Assembly: GCA_028285035.1 (NCBI GenBank)
Contig: JANQQF010000127.1
Location: forward strand, 45,580-109,579
DNA length: 64,000 bases
Origin: Phycisphaerae bacterium
Lineage (GTDB): Bacteria > Chloroflexota > Anaerolineae > 4572-78 > J111
Direction of reading: 5' to 3'
The translations under genes and the position numbers were made by a program. The notes beneath the pieces are model-generated. The model saw nothing but the letters and a program-made list of their open reading frames with translations. It was not told the DNA's origin and searched no databases. The number at the start of each line of letters is the position of its first letter. Within the stretch, counting starts at the first letter, position 1. This document shows, piece by piece, positions 1 through 9,221 of the stretch.

Positions 1-2812
1 GACTTAGACGATACGCTATCCCCCCACTACTTTTGACATTTTCTGATTGCAAATGCTGTCGCCACACAGGATCGATCAGATGTTGCCACAAACCATTGAG
101 GGTATCCTTAGCTTGTTGCTTGATGTCCACATCATTTAACTCTGCCTGACGATTTTTTAGAATTTTCATCAAGATATCCAGCCGCCGATTACTACTCTTA
201 CCTGATGGAGTCCAGCCAAAGATACCAAGTTTCGAGTCAGATCCTTCTTGACGAATGTGTAGCGGTCGATTGCGGGGGGCGAAGTCCTCCCATCGAGGGT
301 CGACGCCATCCAGATAGGTTGTGGCCCCTTGTTGACGTAATGTTTCTAACAACATTTCCAATAAATGCCAAGACTCATCGGCTGAAAGATGCCACGGTGC
401 AGCCAATAATTGGGCTGGCGGTTGCCAGCGTTCGGGGCGGACCAGCCTAAATCGAATCAACCCTAATCCAGCCAGACTGATCCGACGATCCCAAGCAACG
501 AGTTCCTGCATCAGCCAAATATTCATCTTTTCCTGTTTCTCATCAAAACTTTGTGATTGCTCATACAGATTGACAGATTCGGCCTCGCGTATTAGACGCT
601 TCGTCAAATCTTGTAGGCGTAAACGTCCCTCCTGCCCAGCCTCATCAGTCACAAGTGCTTTAAGGATTAGCCGACGGCGTAGTAATTGCTGATAGGTCCG
701 TTGCAGATAGGGTGCGAAAAAAGCTGCATCTTGCCGACTGTCGGCGAAGCTCAGTAACTTGCGTCCGTGTCCAGGCAGCATCTCCATATCTTCATCCTTC
801 GCCGGAGGCAAGGCTTGATAGAGAGCCGTCGCCAACACACTAACGGGGGCATCCTGCCCAGTTAGAAAGCGAAAAACAATACCACTGGGACTACGTGCCC
901 CACAAGATACACAATTTGTCATCTCTCGCCCGCTTTTTAAGGGAACGCGATAGACAAGACGATACTGGTCTTGCGGGCAAGAACAGGGATTTTGCATCAT
1001 TGTACCCAACTCAATCGCTCCACATTTGAGGCACAAGGTATAGGCATCCAACTCATCCTCAATCGCATCTTCCTCAAACTGAGCCTCAACATGCTGATCC
1101 TCATCAACAAAAAAGGGCTGATCTTTCAGTACAAAATAGGCCCTTTTGCTATGTAATGTGTCAGGTTGTTGGGTCAATTGTCTCAAATAATGACGATTCG
1201 GGTCGTCATCGGCCCCAACAATCCGGCCCACAACATACCCTGTACCACAGCGGGTGCAGGTAGCTAATTCAAACACCTGTGATTCACAATGAGGGCATAA
1301 CTCGTGACGCTGAAGAAAAAGTTTGGGATCATCAACATCTTGGTGAGGGTTCAGACTCAAACAGGCAAACGCCCCCTCCAAGGCCCGAGCAAAAATATGA
1401 TACCGAGCCGGCAGGAGTGAAATAGACTCTGGCATGGGGCGGGCGCGAACGGCTAAATTAACCAGGTTGATAAGGACTTCAGCCTTATCTTCTACATCTG
1501 GGAAAAGAACATCCCCTAGCTTATTCAAAAAATAAGGTTTCTCAGCCAGTTTGCTTTGAAGTGTCTGCAAATGCCCATCTCCCCTTAATAGCTCATACAA
1601 ACAGGCATTAAGCATGTGTGTCACATCGGTGTGTTGGCTGGCAGTCTGTTTGGCATTAGCGATAACACCATCGGGGAGGTTGTATTGTCGAGCTATATCG
1701 AGGAGCGTGGTCACTGTGGCGGTTGAAGCAAGATGGTTTTTGAGAGCATCATATAAAGCTGGATTACCGTTCCCCCAAACTTTGCCCAAGACGGATGGCT
1801 CTTCACGGGAGGCCACAACCACATCCTGCGCAGCCTTATTCCCCGGATGCCAACTGAAAGACTCACCAAATAATTCGCTGGCAAAGTGCACCACCGCAGG
1901 GTTATCTTTTTCGCCATCGCCTAGCGTGGCACTGGTGGCGAGACAGGTGAGGCGGCCCGGTTTACTACGCACCACACGGTCTTTGAGGCGACGTAGCAAC
2001 ATCGCAATCTCGATACCGGAAGCCCCATCGTAGACGTGGGCCTCATCCACAGCGATAAACCGCCAATGATTCGCCGTCGGGCCATCAAAGAAAGTGTTAT
2101 CTTCTGGTCGCAGAAGCAAATATTCCAACATCGCATAGTTGGTCAGCAAGAGGTGTGGAGGCGTCTCCCGCATCTGGCTACGGCTAATATATTCGTTATC
2201 CAACAACGGTTCCCCAGGGAATTGATCGAAAAAGGCATCCCTGGCTTCGCTATATTTATTTCGAGTTTCCCCCGTATATCGACCAAATTTAATGTCTGGA
2301 TAATCGGCTAACAGAGTCCGTAAGCGTTTGAGTTGGTCATTAGCTAGAGCGTTCATAGGATAAAGCAATAAGGCCCGAACCCCTGGCCCCAAACGGTCTG
2401 CCTCACGTTCTCGAAGGAGGTAATCGAGAATTGGGATGAGGAACGATTCAGTCTTGCCACTCCCCGTCCCCGTTGCCACGACGATGTTGCGTTTGCCTTG
2501 CACAACTTTGCTAATGGCCTGATCCTGATGGAGATAAAGTGGCCGCTCCCACGGCAAAGCTGGGGAACATAACTGCTCAAAGGCAGGGGTGAGAACACCA
2601 TCAGTTACAAGCTGTTGAATACTCCGTCCTTGCTTAAATGGTGGCGAAGCCTCAAGTAAAGGCCCCTTAACGATCAAATCAGGCTTCGTCAAGACCCGCC
2701 AAAATTGGTCGCGCAGAACCCTGTCCTGAAAGGGATAGATTGTTTTCAGATAACGTAGATAGCTATCTCGAATCAGGTGGGTTGTGTTAAGGGGGTGTAA
2801 AGGCTGAGTCAT
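1..2812 (-). CDS. DEAD/DEAH-box helicase, DruE-like, 3'-partial
   Basis: A superfamily 2 helicase that runs off the left edge; about 937 codons are present without a stop. I translated it by hand. It starts at an ATG at 2812 with AGGAG eight bases upstream. Visible motifs are a Q-motif-like YLHQDQAI at residues 93-100, Walker A ATGTGSGKTES near 113-123, DEAH at 256-259 and SAT at 293-295. Cysteine clusters that look like zinc ribbons lie near 500-530 (CPHC/CTRCG), 588-612 and 632-640. The N-terminus and the helicase core match the large helicases that carry DUF1998 at the C-terminus and are called DruE in Druantia systems. The part that would hold DUF1998 is outside the window. The gene lies downstream of a 1242-residue unknown protein on the same strand, the gene order of Druantia type III. 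A DISARM DrmA-like helicase or a stand-alone YprA/MrfA-type helicase are the alternatives. Confidence 0.85.
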   Translation of the reverse strand, partial: MTQPLHPLNTTHLIRDSYLRYLKTIYPFQDRVLRDQFWRVLTKPDLIVKGPLLEASPPFKQGRSIQQLVTDGVLTPAFEQLCSPALPWERPLYLHQDQAISKVVQGKRNIVVATGTGSGKTESFLIPILDYLLREREADRLGPGVRALLLYPMNALANDQLKRLRTLLADYPDIKFGRYTGETRNKYSEARDAFFDQFPGEPLLDNEYISRSQMRETPPHLLLTNYAMLEYLLLRPEDNTFFDGPTANHWRFIAVDEAHVYDGASGIEIAMLLRRLKDRVVRSKPGRLTCLATSATLGDGEKDNPAVVHFASELFGESFSWHPGNKAAQDVVVASREEPSVLGKVWGNGNPALYDALKNHLASTATVTTLLDIARQYNLPDGVIANAKQTASQHTDVTHMLNACLYELLRGDGHLQTLQSKLAEKPYFLNKLGDVLFPDVEDKAEVLINLVNLAVRARPMPESISLLPARYHIFARALEGAFACLSLNPHQDVDDPKLFLQRHELCPHCESQVFELATCTRCGTGYVVGRIVGADDDPNRHYLRQLTQQPDTLHSKRAYFVLKDQPFFVDEDQHVEAQFEEDAIEDELDAYTLCLKCGAIELGTMMQNPCSCPQDQYRLVYRVPLKSGREMTNCVSCGARSPSGIVFRFLTGQDAPVSVLATALYQALPPAKDEDMEMLPGHGRKLLSFADSRQDAAFFAPYLQRTYQQLLRRRLILKALVTDEAGQEGRLRLQDLTKRLIREAESVNLYEQSQSFDEKQEKMNIWLMQELVAWDRRISLAGLGLIRFRLVRPERWQPPAQLLAAPWHLSADESWHLLEMLLETLRQQGATTYLDGVDPRWEDFAPRNRPLHIRQEGSDSKLGIFGWTPSGKSSNRRLDILMKILKNRQAELNDVDIKQQAKDTLNGLWQHLIDPVWRQHLQSENVKSSGGIAYRLS

Positions 2813-2937
2813 TCGATTTTCTCCTATCATTCTGTCAGGTTAATTTTTGGTTTATACGCTCTAGCCACACTTTGCAAGTATGCTGATTTTTAGACCGAAC
2901 TCCACCCAGGCATGAATGATCTAGGCTAATAAGCCGC

Positions 2938-2981
2938 ACCGGATTAATCCGGTTTTTCAAGCAAAACCCCATTAATGGGGT
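2938..2981. promoter_or_regulatory. Twin 16-bp palindromes between the two defence-like genes
   Basis: Two perfect 16-bp palindromes, at 2938-2953 (ACCGGATTAATCCGGT) and 2966-2981 (ACCCCATTAATGGGGT), share an ATTAAT core. Their centres are 28 bp apart. On the minus strand the first is followed by TTTT; on the plus strand the other is followed by TTTTT. They lie in the 250-bp gap between the unknown gene (stop at 3063) and the helicase start (2812). They could be paired operators or a weak bidirectional terminator/attenuator; the sequence alone does not decide. Confidence 0.6.
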
Positions 2982-3062
2982 ACAGTTTTGTAGCTTGGTG
3001 ATTAAGTCATCGAGCAGAGTTTGGTCCTAGAAGCTAGTTTGAGCAAAGTCATGTTCATATAG

Positions 3063-6000
3063 CTAGTATTTACTAAATTTCAATGGCTCAATAAACATAA
3101 ATCTTATTTTACCTTCAGGATTGTCAAAATTCTTTTTTATACCACCATGCTTATCACGATTGTGTTTATCCATATATCCCCGACTAGGCGTGATAAAAGG
3201 ACACTTAATACCATCTTGTTTGCAACGATAAAGTTTCTTATACTTGTTAGGAAATTGAACATAATGACGGTCATCCAAAATTTCGATGTCAATCGAGGTA
3301 GCTTCTTGATTTGGACGCAGGATGGCGGAAAGTCGTACACCAGTTTGGGTAGGGAGGATGTAGTCGAGGGCAGTATCGCTGTCATTAAGTAGTGTAATTC
3401 GCTCAATACGGGCCCGTCCCGCCATTGTAGCGACCCAAGTGCCTACACGTACCATACGAGATTTTCCTGGGTTCAATTCCTCAAGTAATAATAGGGCAGT
3501 CTCGTTCTCTGGTTCTTCCACCCAGACCTGTTCAACTTCACGTTCCTTACCTTGTTTCTGAACTAAGGCAATGGCCTCAGGGATAGGTAGTATTTTTTGC
3601 TCTACCAAGCGTAATAGGGCCTCAGCCCCTTCATCGGGGTCGCTGCTTGAAAGTAATTGTTCAATTGCATACAGCTTAAATCGAATGTCGAATTGGTTTA
3701 ACAATAACCGACAGCTTTCTCTCGACGGCAGTTTGTCTGGAAGGTAGGCCATGTAATCTTCAAACTGCGTGAGGGTAACACATTCCTTGTCCTTGGCTTC
3801 AAATAAAGCTTTCAATCTTGGAGGTGCGAATAGTTTTAACCGCAAAGCGGTCCGAAGAGAGGGCAGTCCAAAATCAGTGACGACCTTCGCTAAATCAAGA
3901 ATTTGATCGACAGTGGCTTGATCGAGATTGTCATAGGCTCGGTTAACATCAGCAGAAAATCCCTTATGATCCCGAAGGTCATACCGAATATGTGCTCGCT
4001 CTAAAAATAGGTCAAACCGAACCCCTTGCTGGGAAAGTACACGGCCAATCTGATTGAGGCGCACCTCGGGGCTAATTGTCTCAACATTAGCAGTATTAGT
4101 GGCTTCGGCTGAGGGACGTTTTGGTTCTGGGGGAGTTGCCCAAGGATCAACTACAAAGAATTCAACGAGATAACGGCCCAAGGGCATCTCTTTTGCACTC
4201 GCCAAAAATGTGTACTCACCATCACTCTCATCAGGTAACTTAATCTCATGGGGTGGCAACCACGGTTTCCACAACGACCAAAAGCGAACCCAACGATGCC
4301 GCAATAGGGTTTGATCCTGCCAACTCAAGTGCAAGGTAAATTGCCCATCTTGAGGCCTTGATGCATCTAGCTGTACTACCTCAACTACCAGCGTACGATT
4401 AAGAATAAGAATCGGTATGCGCTGCTCCCCTTTATCGGTAGGATACCCCAAATCGAATCGCAGAAAGGGGGATGGGTTATGCCGGATAGTATCCATAAAG
4501 CGAATTAACTCAAAACGTGACACCATACGACCTCGTCCACGAGTTAATTTAGATTTAGCCACCTCTATTTGTAATAGCTCATCTTGTTGATCCACAAGAT
4601 AAAGGGGTAAACTCGGCGGCTCTACCTGGTTTTGTTTCTGATTATGGGCTATCTCTTCACCACTATCAATAAAAAGCAATGGCGACTCACTTTGTTCCAA
4701 AGCATCTACAGGATGTTTCATCACCTGACCAGTACGTTGCAAACTGGATGTTTGGCTTTGTTCATCATCCGTGGCCAAGGCCCACCGTAGACGACGCAGG
4801 GGCAAATAGATTGGCAGACGAATCGACTGACCATTAGCTAGGAGTTTGCTGAGGGTTACACGTGTCTCACTCATTTCGGGAGCAATAATCAGTTCATAAT
4901 TAGAAGTGGTTGATGTATCTTCGATCAGCCTGATTTCTTGTGGTGCAGCCTCGCGATCCCTCTTAAGTTCGATTCCCCGTTCAATCTTGATCAATAATGA
5001 GATGGATTGGGGGCCGTACTTGGAGTCAGGTAAATGAACGTGTTCATGCCCTGTAAATGCTAAATGAGGCACAATACGTAGACGCATTTCAGCATCACGA
5101 CCAAGTGGACCACGCAAACGAATGTTATAAATCCCAAATGGACGATTTCCCAACAAATCTGGCTGATTGAGTTGTACGGCAACAATTTGATCTTCGATGG
5201 TCAGGCAAGAACGTAGTTCACTCAAAGATTTTCTAATATTAACCATCGGCTCAGACAAACCTTCGCTACGAACAACAAGCCGCCAACGAGACAGTTCATC
5301 TGTTACAGTGGTACGACCCACAAGTGGTATTCGTAAAGTTGGTGGCTGCCCAGTATAGAGTGGAGTGTAGCTCGCCGTAGTAGACGGAACCAAAAGATTA
5401 CCACCTCTTAATTGCGGGCGTTGCAACGTCTCATCTAGCTGGGTAGCAACGGTAAAGATCGGCTCATCTTCTTTGAGAAGGGTTAATTCTTCGACGTCAC
5501 TGATATCCCAAGCTTCGCCCCGTAACCCCGACCAGCCCCACGGTAGTCGATTAAATTCTTCAAGTTTGTGGGGTTGTCCTTCAAAAGCCAGTTGATAGTC
5601 GGCTGGATAGAACAGCATTACGGTTGTTTTCGGTAATACATTATTCCAGCGACGTAAAGTATATCGCTCATAATCAAACAGCCACAGCGGACGTTCGATG
5701 GTCGCACCGTTAAAGGTCCAGGTTCGTTGCTTATTATCATCAATCAGCAAGGTGACAGTATAAGTCGTGGCTGGATGCTCAAGTAAGATGCTTTCAGCAT
5801 AAGTTCGCCAGCCTTCACCAGCTCGTTGAAGGTGGGCATTAATTGTATGACTGGCCACTTCATCTGACTGTATCTCCCACTGAACCCGCGAAAGACCAAA
5901 CATAGCAGGTAGTTGTTGAGGGGGCAAGTCGAGTTGAACTCCCTCCCCATAAGGGTCAATCCAAATTATAGGACGACGAAGGTACATTCGACTACTATTT

Positions 6001-6791
6001 GGTTGGTTACGTTTGTTCTCAGTGAGTGTGCTTCCCTCGACGTCAATCCAGTTCTGGAAAGCTTCAACGAAACGAAGTGGTAATCCTACCTCGGTAGCGT
6101 TAGGTACTTGTTCAAATTCAAGGAACTCTTGCGCCATTGATCGGGTTCGTTTAACAATATCCTGGGCAATCAAACCACCATTTTCCAAAAATCGGCGAAT
6201 TGGCTGATACCACTGTCGAGACTCGTGAACCATTTTATCACGCATTTCATCAATCAACTCTTCATCTGGTAAGTCAGACAAGAGTGGATCTGTCAGAATT
6301 GGTTTAAGCAGATAAGTAAAGTATTGACCAAGTGTATAATTGGGTAATCCACCGTGTAATAGGATGAGGCTAAGATAGCGATGTCCATCACGAGTGACCT
6401 CAGGAAAAAGAGGGCAATTGTTAATCTCAAGAATTTCTTCAAAGAGCTGCCCTAGTCGACTACGCCAATTCGAATCAAGATTTAGGCCCAACGCCTGATC
6501 AACATCAGGCCAATAACCATTAGTAGCATCTTCATCGTGTGCTCCTTGGGCCACTAAGTAAACAGCGAAAGCACAAGGATATCGTCGCCGTAACGAATTG
6601 AGGGTAGACTGAATACTACCATATTTTTGTTGATGACCAATAAATTGCCCTAACTGCCGTCCCAAACTCTCAGCCTCATCCAGAGAAAGATTGATCTCGC
6701 CCAGCAACTCTACCTGTTTAACTTGTGGAGCTAAATACCCCTCCCACTCAGCAAGAGTTTTAGATCCTTTAACCTGATCATTATTTTCCAT
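3063..6791 (-). CDS. Large protein of unknown function, candidate DruH-like defence component
   Basis: This 1242-residue soluble protein has no signal peptide or membrane segment, and I do not recognise a catalytic domain. The N-terminal 200 residues look helical. The middle 250-950 is beta-rich with repeated Arg/Trp/Leu-rich strands. The extreme C-terminus has a C2H2-like finger, with Cys1190, Cys1197, His1210 and His1215 (C-x6-C-x12-H-x4-H), in a basic stretch that could bind nucleic acid. The start codon overlaps the last codons of the upstream MFS gene by 11 nt, and the ribosome site GAGGGAGG lies inside that gene, so the two are probably translationally coupled. A large DEAH helicase follows 250 bp downstream. 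Size and order fit DruH of Druantia type III, which is also a roughly 1000-1200-residue protein without clear domains. That assignment is inference from context, not from sequence identity. Confidence 0.72.
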   Translation of the reverse strand: MENNDQVKGSKTLAEWEGYLAPQVKQVELLGEINLSLDEAESLGRQLGQFIGHQQKYGSIQSTLNSLRRRYPCAFAVYLVAQGAHDEDATNGYWPDVDQALGLNLDSNWRSRLGQLFEEILEINNCPLFPEVTRDGHRYLSLILLHGGLPNYTLGQYFTYLLKPILTDPLLSDLPDEELIDEMRDKMVHESRQWYQPIRRFLENGGLIAQDIVKRTRSMAQEFLEFEQVPNATEVGLPLRFVEAFQNWIDVEGSTLTENKRNQPNSSRMYLRRPIIWIDPYGEGVQLDLPPQQLPAMFGLSRVQWEIQSDEVASHTINAHLQRAGEGWRTYAESILLEHPATTYTVTLLIDDNKQRTWTFNGATIERPLWLFDYERYTLRRWNNVLPKTTVMLFYPADYQLAFEGQPHKLEEFNRLPWGWSGLRGEAWDISDVEELTLLKEDEPIFTVATQLDETLQRPQLRGGNLLVPSTTASYTPLYTGQPPTLRIPLVGRTTVTDELSRWRLVVRSEGLSEPMVNIRKSLSELRSCLTIEDQIVAVQLNQPDLLGNRPFGIYNIRLRGPLGRDAEMRLRIVPHLAFTGHEHVHLPDSKYGPQSISLLIKIERGIELKRDREAAPQEIRLIEDTSTTSNYELIIAPEMSETRVTLSKLLANGQSIRLPIYLPLRRLRWALATDDEQSQTSSLQRTGQVMKHPVDALEQSESPLLFIDSGEEIAHNQKQNQVEPPSLPLYLVDQQDELLQIEVAKSKLTRGRGRMVSRFELIRFMDTIRHNPSPFLRFDLGYPTDKGEQRIPILILNRTLVVEVVQLDASRPQDGQFTLHLSWQDQTLLRHRWVRFWSLWKPWLPPHEIKLPDESDGEYTFLASAKEMPLGRYLVEFFVVDPWATPPEPKRPSAEATNTANVETISPEVRLNQIGRVLSQQGVRFDLFLERAHIRYDLRDHKGFSADVNRAYDNLDQATVDQILDLAKVVTDFGLPSLRTALRLKLFAPPRLKALFEAKDKECVTLTQFEDYMAYLPDKLPSRESCRLLLNQFDIRFKLYAIEQLLSSSDPDEGAEALLRLVEQKILPIPEAIALVQKQGKEREVEQVWVEEPENETALLLLEELNPGKSRMVRVGTWVATMAGRARIERITLLNDSDTALDYILPTQTGVRLSAILRPNQEATSIDIEILDDRHYVQFPNKYKKLYRCKQDGIKCPFITPSRGYMDKHNRDKHGGIKKNFDNPEGKIRFMFIEPLKFSKY

Positions 6792-8103
6792 AATCCTCCC
6801 TCAAGGGCTGACAATACGTCTCCTGCGTGAATAACAATAGAACAAAGCCGACGATAGCCCAAACGAACATCAGGGTAAAGCCTGTTTGATAAGCTGTCAA
6901 TCCGTAAAGCCGCACACCATCGAGAATATCGCCCTGCCAGTTACGATCAAGTAGCCAGCCCACGCCAGGTTGCATCAACATCGGGCCGACCATGATTCCG
7001 CCATTGACGACACCGATGGCTGTGCCGGATAAGCGAGGGGCAACGGATTCGCGGATGAAGGGAAAGCTGATCACCATACAACCCGATGCAATGCCAGTCA
7101 GCAACATCACAATCATCAGTAGCCAAATCGGCAGATTGGACACAAAGAGGATGACACTCCACCCCAACAAGAGGCCGATAAATCCAGCGATATACAGAGG
7201 CTTGCGGCGTCCGATGCGATCAGATAAAGCCCCGAGCACAGGTCCACTCGTCGCCCAAGCAATCATCATCATTGTACAAAGCGCAGCAGCTTGGGTGGCG
7301 GGCAGATTGTAATGCGTCGTAAGAAATGGGACACCCCACAACCCGGCAAATGTCAAAAGTGACCCGACAATACCACTGGGGATGAGGGTGACCAGCCAAC
7401 TGTTTCGACGCTGAAATATCTCACGGATATCCGTCCAAATATTTGTTGCTTTTGCCTCTGAGATGGTTGTGTTGTGCTCAATATAATTTTTGTACCGTTT
7501 GTCTTGGGGATGATCACGAATAATCCACCACATCGCTACGGCCAGGAAGAGAGGAATGATGGCGGACACAAACATCACAGAGCGCCAGCCAAAGGCATCG
7601 ATGGCCAGTTTGAGGGGAACCCCAGCCGCAATTGCGCCGATAATGCCGATAGTCAAGGTTAGACCGCTGGCGAGCGCAAAATAACGAGGTGCCAGCCAAC
7701 GACTAGCCAGTTGGAGTGTCGCCACAAAGGCTACAGCCACTGAGCCGCCAATCAGAAAGCGGCCAACATTGGCCCACCAAAATGTCGGCGCACTACTAAA
7801 AAGCAGGGTGCCTACCCCAGCAATCACAGCGCCAGTTACCAACAAACGGCGTGGCCCCCAACGATCAACTAATATCCCAGTCGGCACTTGCATGGCGACG
7901 TAGCTGTAAAAATAAAAACCTGACAGGGTTCCCAAAGCTGTCGCATTGATTTGAAACTCACTCATCAAGGCATCAGCCATCACCGCCGGGGCAACCCGAT
8001 GATAAAAGGCTATCAAAAACATCGTCGCACCCAGCCCCCAAATGAACCAGCCGAGTTGGGCGGGGGGGTATGTTTCGGTTGTTGAGTAAGTTCTAGAAAT
8101 CAT
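6781..8103 (-). CDS. MFS transporter
   Basis: A 440-residue major facilitator superfamily permease with about 12 hydrophobic segments. The family signature between TM2 and TM3 is visible (GILVDRWGPRRLL, near 77-89) and recurs in degenerate form between TM8 and TM9 (GALSDRIGRRKPL). The length is normal for the family. The general pattern fits the organic-anion or sugar-phosphate type MFS permeases, but the substrate cannot be named. The last codons overlap the start of the 1242-residue unknown protein, which implies a shared transcript with the defence-like pair. No clear Shine-Dalgarno site precedes the ATG at 8103. Confidence 0.9.
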   Translation of the reverse strand: MISRTYSTTETYPPAQLGWFIWGLGATMFLIAFYHRVAPAVMADALMSEFQINATALGTLSGFYFYSYVAMQVPTGILVDRWGPRRLLVTGAVIAGVGTLLFSSAPTFWWANVGRFLIGGSVAVAFVATLQLASRWLAPRYFALASGLTLTIGIIGAIAAGVPLKLAIDAFGWRSVMFVSAIIPLFLAVAMWWIIRDHPQDKRYKNYIEHNTTISEAKATNIWTDIREIFQRRNSWLVTLIPSGIVGSLLTFAGLWGVPFLTTHYNLPATQAAALCTMMMIAWATSGPVLGALSDRIGRRKPLYIAGFIGLLLGWSVILFVSNLPIWLLMIVMLLTGIASGCMVISFPFIRESVAPRLSGTAIGVVNGGIMVGPMLMQPGVGWLLDRNWQGDILDGVRLYGLTAYQTGFTLMFVWAIVGFVLLLFTQETYCQPLREDYGK

Positions 8104-8134
8104 ATTTGATGTCTATTGTTGGAAGAGTGGAAGG

Positions 8135-8186
8135 TTGGAAGGCTGGGGAGGCGTTTAATCAATCTTCCAATCTTCCAGCCTTCCAA
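8135..8186. repeat. GGAAG-type intergenic inverted repeat
   Basis: The arms TTGGAAGGCTGG (8135-8146) and CCAGCCTTCCAA (8175-8186) are perfectly complementary over 12 bp, with a 28-nt loop. Extra copies of GGAAG/CTTCC flank them. The element fills most of the gap between the DMT and MFS genes. It may fold as a processing or termination hairpin for the DMT transcript, but there is no clean T-run. Confidence 0.6.
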
Positions 8187-8248
8187 AATATGCCGATAGC
8201 AAAGGTTAAATCAGGCTATTTTTAGCTGTTTAATAAACTTAGTCCGCT

Positions 8249-9145
8249 TTATTTTCCCATCTTTTGAGACTGCCATTGGACCAACACCATTCCGGTCAAA
8301 ATCAAGATACCGCCACTCCCTTGTAGCCAAGAAAGTCGCTCGCCGAGTAACAACACAGCGAGAACAACGCCAAAGAGTGGTTCAAATGAGCCGATAATCG
8401 AGGCGCGAGAGGAACCAATCAAATGAATAGACCACCACAAAAAACTGATTGCCAATACTGTCGAAATCACAGCAAACCCTGTCGCCCACAGCCACCCCAT
8501 TGGAGCAAAATTGAACGAAAACTCATCAACAGCCAACGCATATAAAAGTGTACCGCACGCTGCTCCGGTCACAATCCAAGTTGTGCTCACGGCAGGAGGG
8601 ATGCCTCGGGTCCAATGTTGTCCGACTAAAATGTAAACAGCCACCATAAATACATTGACAATCATCAAGAGCACACCACCCCAAGCAAAGTCATCGAGGG
8701 GTTGCCAAAAGAGCAAGATTGTCCCAGAAACAACTAGCCCCAGTGCCAAAAGTTGAGGAAGGCCAAAGCGCTCTTTCAAGAAAAGCCAAGCGCCTAAATT
8801 AACAGTCACCGGGTAAAACGCGGTAAACAAAGCGATAAGCCAAGCGGGACTCATACTCAAAGCTACGTAGTAGGTGATGCCCAAAACACTGAAGCTCAAA
8901 AAGCCCAACAAAAATACCGCCAATATTTGTTGGCGAGTCAAGATGATCCACTGTCTACTAAGGGTTAAAGCGAAAGACAGGACGAGCGCGGCCAAGGCAA
9001 AGCGAAGAAAGATGGCTGTGCCAGGTAAGACACCCGCGCCATAGGCATACGGCGCGAAAACCACGGAGCTACCAAAAAATGCAGCAGACAGCGTGGCAAT
9101 CATTGATCCTTTACGAAGCGTCGGGGCAGGTATAAGTTGACTCAC
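8249..9145 (-). CDS. DMT-superfamily transporter (EamA)
   Basis: This 298-residue inner-membrane protein has about 10 membrane segments arranged as two EamA repeats (roughly 15-145 and 160-290). The second repeat contains the typical EPLFGVVLAVLLLGE stretch before the last two helices. The family exports amino acids, metabolites or drugs; the substrate here is not evident. The gene follows the GNAT gene on the same strand after a 76-bp gap. A long GGAAG-type inverted repeat lies on its downstream side. Confidence 0.9.
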   Translation of the reverse strand: MSQLIPAPTLRKGSMIATLSAAFFGSSVVFAPYAYGAGVLPGTAIFLRFALAALVLSFALTLSRQWIILTRQQILAVFLLGFLSFSVLGITYYVALSMSPAWLIALFTAFYPVTVNLGAWLFLKERFGLPQLLALGLVVSGTILLFWQPLDDFAWGGVLLMIVNVFMVAVYILVGQHWTRGIPPAVSTTWIVTGAACGTLLYALAVDEFSFNFAPMGWLWATGFAVISTVLAISFLWWSIHLIGSSRASIIGSFEPLFGVVLAVLLLGERLSWLQGSGGILILTGMVLVQWQSQKMGK

Positions 9146-9221
9146 AGAAACCTCAAGAAGTTAAATAAAGTGAGGCTCGATTATAGAGTGTTTCGGCAAG
9201 CAAGCGAATCGATGATCCTGC

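Noticed and set aside
1..6791. DISARM or BREX defence system
   Set aside because: No methyltransferase, PLD, PglZ or BrxL-like gene is visible. The two-gene layout fits Druantia III better, although the helicase end is missing.
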